A DNA stretch of 64,000 nt, taken from NCBI GenBank assembly GCA_900541065.1, contig UQIE01000003.1, positions 62,001-126,000 of the forward strand. Direction: 5' to 3'. Source of the DNA: an uncultured Collinsella sp. Its GTDB lineage: Bacteria; Actinomycetota; Coriobacteriia; Coriobacteriales; Coriobacteriaceae. The position numbers and the translations under genes are program-made. The notes under the pieces are model-generated. The model was given only the letters and a program-made list of their open reading frames with translations. It was not told where the DNA came from and ran no database searches. Shown in pieces: positions 59,895 to 64,000 of the stretch (the first letter of the stretch is position 1; every line of letters starts with the position of its first letter).

Positions 59895-60608
59895 ATGGCA
59901 GAGCCGATGCTTTCCGTCTACAACATCAACGTCTGGTACGGCGCCATCCACGCCATCAAGGACATCTCCTTTAACGTTAACGAGGGCGAGATCGTGGCCT
60001 TGATTGGTGCCAACGGTGCCGGCAAGTCCACAACGCTCAAGACCGTCTCGGGCCTGCTGCGCTCCAAGACCGGCTCCATCAAGTTTATGGGCGAGGACAT
60101 TACCCATACGCCCGCTGATAAGCTGGTTGGTAAGGGCCTGGCTCAGGTTCCCGAGGGTCGTCGCGCCTTTTTGCAGATGACGGTTGAGGAGAACCTGGAG
60201 ATGGGTGCCTATACGCAGCCCAAGTCCACGGTGGCTCCGGGCCTGGAGCGCGTCTACGAGCAGTTCCCGCGCCTGAAGGAACGTCGTCGCCAGGTCGCCG
60301 GCACCCTTTCAGGCGGCGAGCAGCAGATGCTCGTTATGGGGCGCGCCCTTATGAGTAACCCCAAACTGCTTATGCTCGACGAACCTTCCATGGGTCTGGC
60401 ACCGATTCTGATCGAACAGATCTTCCAGATTGTCGAGGACCTACACAAGGCCGGCACCACGGTGCTTCTGGTCGAGCAAAACGCGCAGATGGCGCTTTCC
60501 ATCGCCACACGCGGTTACGTGCTCGAGACCGGCAAGATCACCATGACCGGTACCGGTCAAGAGCTCCTGCACGACGATAACGTCCGCAAAGCTTACTTGG
60601 GCGGCTAG
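59895..60608 (+). CDS. livF: Branched-chain amino acid ABC transporter ATPase LivF
   Basis: 237-residue ATPase. Walker A GANGAGKSTTLKTVSG, the LivF-type QVPEGRRAFLQMTVEENLEM, signature LSGGEQQMLVMG, Walker B LLMLDEPSMGL and switch VEQNAQMA. Last gene of livJHMGF; it starts directly after the livG stop, and the 168-bp structured element begins five bases after its own stop. Confidence 0.96.
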   Translation: MAEPMLSVYNINVWYGAIHAIKDISFNVNEGEIVALIGANGAGKSTTLKTVSGLLRSKTGSIKFMGEDITHTPADKLVGKGLAQVPEGRRAFLQMTVEENLEMGAYTQPKSTVAPGLERVYEQFPRLKERRRQVAGTLSGGEQQMLVMGRALMSNPKLLMLDEPSMGLAPILIEQIFQIVEDLHKAGTTVLLVEQNAQMALSIATRGYVLETGKITMTGTGQELLHDDNVRKAYLGG

Positions 60609-60612
60609 GCGG

Positions 60613-60780
60613 TTCCGCCGTTCTGCCGAACGGCGGACCAGTTGACGCTGCGCGGGCACCAGAGCGACAACTTGTCATTCAAAGAGGGCGGCATGACCAG
60701 AAGGTCTATGCCGCCCTCTTTTCATGCCAATTTGTTCGCTCTGGTGCCCGCTCGCTGTCCGTCCTCTGCCTGCGGCGTTG
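60613..60780. repeat. Structured 168-bp intergenic element, copy 2
   Basis: Same architecture as copy 1 at 5486-5653: hairpin 1 TCCGCCGTTC/GAACGGCGGA with loop TGCC (60614-60637), conserved GACGCTGCGCGGG (60644-60656), a 16-bp outer stem (60652-60667/60736-60751), an inner 14-bp stem (60681-60694/60708-60721) closing the loop GACCAGAAGGTC, and the conserved tail to 60780. Stem sequences differ from copy 1 but still pair. The inner hairpin probably terminates the liv transcript. Confidence 0.85.
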
Positions 60781-60902
60781 GAGGTAGTCGTTGAGGACGT
60801 TTTCCTTCGTCCCCGCCAAATCATTTTGCTCTGTCATGCGGGTTGGTATTTAAAGTGCGACAATGCCATGTGGAAATAGAAGTGTCATCTGGGGGTCTAT
60901 CT

Positions 60903-61580
60903 ATGCTGTACGAGTTTTGTGCCGAGAACTTTGAGCGGGTGCCGGCGGCTATCGATGCCGGTGCAAGGCGTATTGAACTGTGCGACAACCTTGCCGTCGG
61001 TGGCACTACACCCTCGGCCGGTGTTATCAGCGCTACAGTCAGCTATGCTCACGAGCATGACGCGCGAGTGATGTGCATGATTCGCCCGCGTGGCGGTGAC
61101 TTTCATTACAACCAAGACGAGCTGCGCATAATGGAGATGGACCTGGGCCTTGCCGTAAGCGCCGGCGTTGACGGCTTGGTCTTTGGCAGCTGCAAGCCCT
61201 GCGCTGGCGGATGGGCGCTCGACGAGCTTACGTTGGGCGCCCTCGTGATGGCCGCGGGCTGCGCGACCGAGGAATGCAAGCGTGAGCCCATCGACATCAC
61301 CTTCCACATGGCGTTTGATCAGCTCTCGCCCGAGGCTCAGCTCGACGCGATTGACATACTCGCCGACTGCGGCATCACACGCATCCTGACGCATGGTGGC
61401 GCTGCCGGTACGCCGATCGAGGACAACTTCGAAAACCTGGCCCGCTTGATCGAGTATGCGGGCGACCGCTTGACCATCCTTCCCGGCGGCGGCATTTCCA
61501 CGGTCAACCGCGATACCGTGGCGGCGGCACTGGGCGTCTCCGAGCTCCATGGCACCAAGATTGTGCCGCTGGAGGTATAA
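60903..61580 (+). CDS. cutC: CutC family protein
   Basis: 225-residue TIM-barrel protein of the CutC family, once linked to copper homeostasis, though its biochemical role is not settled. Seen: YEFCAENFERVPAAIDAGA, IELCDNLAVGGTTPSAG, MIRPRGGDFHYNQDE, FHMAFDQLSPEAQLDA and LPGGGISTVNRD. Start ATG 60903 follows TGGGGG. It precedes the GalT-like gene by three bases, forming a two-gene unit. Confidence 0.9.
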   Translation: MLYEFCAENFERVPAAIDAGARRIELCDNLAVGGTTPSAGVISATVSYAHEHDARVMCMIRPRGGDFHYNQDELRIMEMDLGLAVSAGVDGLVFGSCKPCAGGWALDELTLGALVMAAGCATEECKREPIDITFHMAFDQLSPEAQLDAIDILADCGITRILTHGGAAGTPIEDNFENLARLIEYAGDRLTILPGGGISTVNRDTVAAALGVSELHGTKIVPLEV

Positions 61581-61583
61581 CCC

Positions 61584-62381
61584 GTGGCGCTGGTATTTGA
61601 CGTTCAGCAGGCGAACGGTAAGCCCGACGACAACCGTTGTCCCGGCACCGCGTGCCCCTTTTGCGATACAGAAGGGCTCACCGACATCATTCGCCGTGAT
61701 GGCGATTGTATTTGGCTCGAGAATAAGTTCAAGACCCTGCGCGCCACCCGTCAAACCGTGCTGATCGAGTCGGCCGATCACGATGCCGACCTGGTGACCT
61801 ATGAGCCGGATGAACTCCACCATGTGATGCGGTTTGCCCTGGGTTGCTGGCAGCAGATGATCGATTCACAGCAGTATCGAAGCGTGCTCATGTACAAGAA
61901 CAAGGGTCCGCTCTCGGGCGGTAGCCTCGTTCATCCGCACATGCAGATTGTGGGTTTGGAGCAGGAAGACGGCTATGCTTCGCTGGCTTCCGCCAATTTC
62001 GAAGGCATCAATGTCTGGCAACAGGGGAGGATCTCGGCCAACATCTCAACCGAACCCATCATGGGGTTCTTTGAGATCAACGTTTCAGCCCCGCAGGGAA
62101 TCGCCGCCAGCGATGACACGAGAGATCAAGCCGAGGCGGATCTCTTCGCCGATGCAATCCAGGTAGCTCTGCGCTATATCCTGAACGAGCACCACGGTGG
62201 TCGCGCAGAGTCGTATAACCTGTTCTTCTATCACCTGGGCGGTCGGACCATTGCCAAGGCGCTGCCGCGTTGGGTGGTTTCGCCCTACTTTGTCGGCTAT
62301 CGTTTGGCCCAGGTCAATGCTGAGACAACGCTCGATATCGATGCTGAGCGCCTGCGTGCGCATCTGGAAACGCTCGTATAG
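61584..62381 (+). CDS. GalT/HIT-like nucleotidyltransferase-type protein
   Basis: 265 residues, related to hexose-1-phosphate uridylyltransferases and DUF4931 proteins. A zinc-type Cys pair (CPGTACPFC) comes early, and GGSLVHPHMQIVG holds the HPHxQ motif, the active-site His motif of GalT. The C-terminus has the repeat-like NLFFYHLGGRTIAKALPRW. Shorter than classic GalT (~340 residues). Start GTG 61584 follows GGAGG. Probably acts on a nucleotide sugar or related compound; substrate unknown. Confidence 0.75.
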   Translation: MALVFDVQQANGKPDDNRCPGTACPFCDTEGLTDIIRRDGDCIWLENKFKTLRATRQTVLIESADHDADLVTYEPDELHHVMRFALGCWQQMIDSQQYRSVLMYKNKGPLSGGSLVHPHMQIVGLEQEDGYASLASANFEGINVWQQGRISANISTEPIMGFFEINVSAPQGIAASDDTRDQAEADLFADAIQVALRYILNEHHGGRAESYNLFFYHLGGRTIAKALPRWVVSPYFVGYRLAQVNAETTLDIDAERLRAHLETLV

Positions 62382-62411
62382 CAAGACTAACACCCGCGTA
62401 ATGCGGACAGT

Positions 62412-63410
62412 CTAGCGTGCCATGGCGTCGCGGCCGGCTTCGACGCGCTTGCGCTGGGCGGCGCGCTCCTCGCCGGTCAGACGCTCAAAGAGATGCCCGA
62501 TAAGCGAGGCGAGTACCTGCTGAAACAGCGTTCCGCACATGACGGGAAACACGACTTCGCCCGGAAAGTACTGCGTGGCGATGACGGCGCCCGAAGAGAT
62601 GTTACGCATGCCGCAGGTAAAGCACATGGTGGTCGTCTCGCTATATGGCAGATGCAGCGCATGGGCGACCAGAAAACCGACGACAAAGCCACTGATGGCG
62701 AAGACCAAAATAAAGAGGGCGACTTCCAGGCGCACCGCGTTCATGTGCAGCACGTACTCGCTCATGGCGGTGGAGTTGGAGGCGATAACGCCCATCATCA
62801 TGAATTTGCAGGCGGGCGAGAGCACGGGGGAGAGCTTCTCGTGTCCCCATCCACGCGTGAGCTCGTTGATCACGATGCCGAGCACGGCGGGGATGGCGAT
62901 CATAAAGGCCATGTCTTGCATCATGCTCGGCACATCGATCGAGACGGTGGCACCCAGCAAGAGCTTAAGCGTGAGCGGAATCGTCACAGGGGAGATAACC
63001 GAGGACGTCAGGATGATGGTGAGCGCGAGCGGGCCGTTGCCGCCGAACATGCTGATCCACATAAAAGCGGTGACGGCCACGGGCACGCTGTACTCGAGCA
63101 CGATGCCGCAGACAAGGTTGGGGTTGGAGCCAAAGAAGAGTGACCCTATGGCATACGCCGCGATGGGAATAAGCACTGCCGAGACCAGCAGCGCCAGAAT
63201 CAGGTGCAGCGGACGGTGGAACACCTCGGCTACCTGGTGAAAAGTGTTGCTGAGCGCGCCCTGAAACGTCATAAAGGCGAAGAGGGCGGGAACAATGGGC
63301 TTGAGCACGCCGATCTGCTGGGGAAAGAGCACGCCGAGCGCCACGCAAATCGGAACGATGATCTGCATATGCCCCGCGAGGAACTTTCCCAGTCCAGCCC
63401 ATTGCTTCAT
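62412..63410 (-). CDS. Bile acid:sodium symporter (BASS) family transporter
   Basis: 332-residue membrane protein with about ten hydrophobic segments. BASS-like features: ALFAFMTFQGALSN in the first third, GIVLEYSVPVAVTAFMWISM, and the crossover-type region FTCGMRNISSGAVIAT. Members transport bile acids, pantoate or organic anions. Bile acid uptake is appealing in a gut organism but cannot be deduced here. The C-terminus is basic. Confidence 0.83.
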   Translation of the reverse strand: MKQWAGLGKFLAGHMQIIVPICVALGVLFPQQIGVLKPIVPALFAFMTFQGALSNTFHQVAEVFHRPLHLILALLVSAVLIPIAAYAIGSLFFGSNPNLVCGIVLEYSVPVAVTAFMWISMFGGNGPLALTIILTSSVISPVTIPLTLKLLLGATVSIDVPSMMQDMAFMIAIPAVLGIVINELTRGWGHEKLSPVLSPACKFMMMGVIASNSTAMSEYVLHMNAVRLEVALFILVFAISGFVVGFLVAHALHLPYSETTTMCFTCGMRNISSGAVIATQYFPGEVVFPVMCGTLFQQVLASLIGHLFERLTGEERAAQRKRVEAGRDAMAR

Positions 63411-63570
63411 ATGTCCCGTGACTCCCTTTATCCGCGAACTCGTTTGTATGGATATGCTAGACGCTCGTATGCGTCCGTGCGGCTGAAACGCTCGATTATT
63501 TCGAGACCATTACCGCCATCGTTTGCCGAAACCGCGGCGCACCGCGGCGTTTTGCGTCCGCGCTGCACGG

Positions 63571-63576
63571 TATAAT
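63571..63576 (+). promoter_or_regulatory. Candidate -10 element upstream of recJ
   Basis: Consensus TATAAT 109 bases before recJ. No good -35 at standard spacing, so the assignment rests on the hexamer and position. Confidence 0.35.
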
Positions 63577-63632
63577 AAATCCGTTCAACAGATCTGCCTG
63601 CCGAAGCGGGCATACACAGAGGACTCATCGCT

Positions 63633-63698
63633 ATGAACCGTGAGAGGTATCGCGGCGACCTGCCCCTATCGGGGGTGGGTGCCTATGTCATCGCTTAA
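63633..63698 (+). CDS. Possible 21-codon leader ORF overlapping recJ
   Basis: ATG 63633 follows AGAGGACT and reads MNRERYRGDLPLSGVGAYVI then Ala and TAA 63696-63698, overlapping the first codons of recJ in another frame. CCCC/GGGG at 63663-63674 may hide the recJ ribosome-binding site. Translation of this ORF could open it, giving translational coupling. It may be chance. Confidence 0.3.
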   Translation: MNRERYRGDLPLSGVGAYVIA

Positions 63699-64000
63699 GA
63701 CGACGCATCGCTGGGCGGTCGCTCAGCAAAACCCCGAGCTCGAAAAGGAGCTTTCGGCTGGTCTGGGCATTCCCGGGCTGGTGGCGCGCATTATGGTCGC
63801 GCACGGCATTGGCTCCATCAAAGAGGGCCAATTGTTTTTGACGCCTTCGCTCGATCGCGACTGGGCCGACCCACTCATTATCCCGGGCATGTCGGTCGTC
63901 GCCGACCGCGTCGAGCGTGCTATTCGCAACCACGAGCACATTGCAGTCTTTGGCGATTTTGACGTTGACGGTATTACGTCGACCTGTCTGTTGACCGAGG
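63685..64000 (+). CDS. recJ: Single-stranded-DNA exonuclease RecJ (3' partial)
   Basis: First 105 residues of RecJ, the 5'-3' single-strand exonuclease of recombination and repair; the gene runs off the window. The DHH-family motif I is seen as VFGDFDVDGITSTCLL (usually DYDVDG) near residue 90, preceded by the typical N-terminal LTPSLDRDWADPLIIPGM. Start ATG 63685 (MSSLKTTHRW); GTG 63679 is in frame. Confidence 0.93.
   Translation, partial: MSSLKTTHRWAVAQQNPELEKELSAGLGIPGLVARIMVAHGIGSIKEGQLFLTPSLDRDWADPLIIPGMSVVADRVERAIRNHEHIAVFGDFDVDGITSTCLLTE

Overview
The window is a chromosomal stretch of a GC-rich, gene-dense bacterium. The mix of actinobacterial families (a Ski2-like helicase with a DUF3516-type C-terminus, an LAxTG sorting signal, AbiEi/DUF559-like proteins) with anaerobe and Firmicutes-like ones (one-chain PurL, ferredoxin-containing EtfA with a lactate dehydrogenase, reverse rubrerythrin, bacterial Elp3) suggests an anaerobic gut coriobacterium, most likely Collinsella. 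That placement is an inference from gene content; no rRNA or phylogenetic marker was compared. No tRNA, rRNA, CRISPR array, transposase or prophage was found.

Layout. 1-4.4 kb: the end of a PTS permease, a LysR regulator, a variant peptide deformylase and a DHA2-type MFS exporter. 4.5-5.7 kb: an RGG-repeat protein with a MarR-like core, followed by copy 1 of a structured 168-bp intergenic element. 5.8-10.5 kb: the vitamin B6 module pdxST with divergent pdxR, then an AbiEi/DUF559-like gene. Both pdxR and that gene end inside copies of a ~123-bp inverted-repeat element. 10.5-18 kb: rubrerythrin, an alcohol/aldehyde dehydrogenase pair, and small housekeeping genes (HIRAN, phosphoesterase, YdjC deacetylase, DUF2130). 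18-27.7 kb: a DUF3516 helicase, a third inverted-repeat copy, trmB, a Trm9-like methyltransferase, an XRE/DUF4097 pair, elp3 and a spermidine-synthase-like gene. 27.7-33.3 kb: a three-gene operon matching the Shango anti-phage system. 33.4-37.4 kb: a DUF554 protein and an envelope operon with a small LAQTG protein.

37.8-46.9 kb: an LDH-EtfB-EtfA(ferredoxin) operon, an HD hydrolase, azlCD, kdgT, a membrane diguanylate cyclase and an EamA exporter. 47-55 kb: purL, a CPA2 antiporter, an SDR oxidoreductase and homoserine dehydrogenase. 55-60.8 kb: a livJ remnant, the livJHMGF operon and copy 2 of the 168-bp element. 60.9-64 kb: cutC, a GalT-like gene, a BASS-family transporter and the start of recJ.

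The most unusual material is non-coding: two repeat families whose arms change in compensating ways between copies, one of which carries stop codons in all three frames in its terminal repeat and closes two unrelated genes. Among proteins, the standouts are the Trm9-like methyltransferase near elp3 (a possible bacterial mcm5U34 route), the MarR-like/RGG fusion, the Shango operon and the LAxTG envelope cluster. Coordinates are for the sequence as given. Where a start was moved to the nearest ribosome-binding site, the entry says so.
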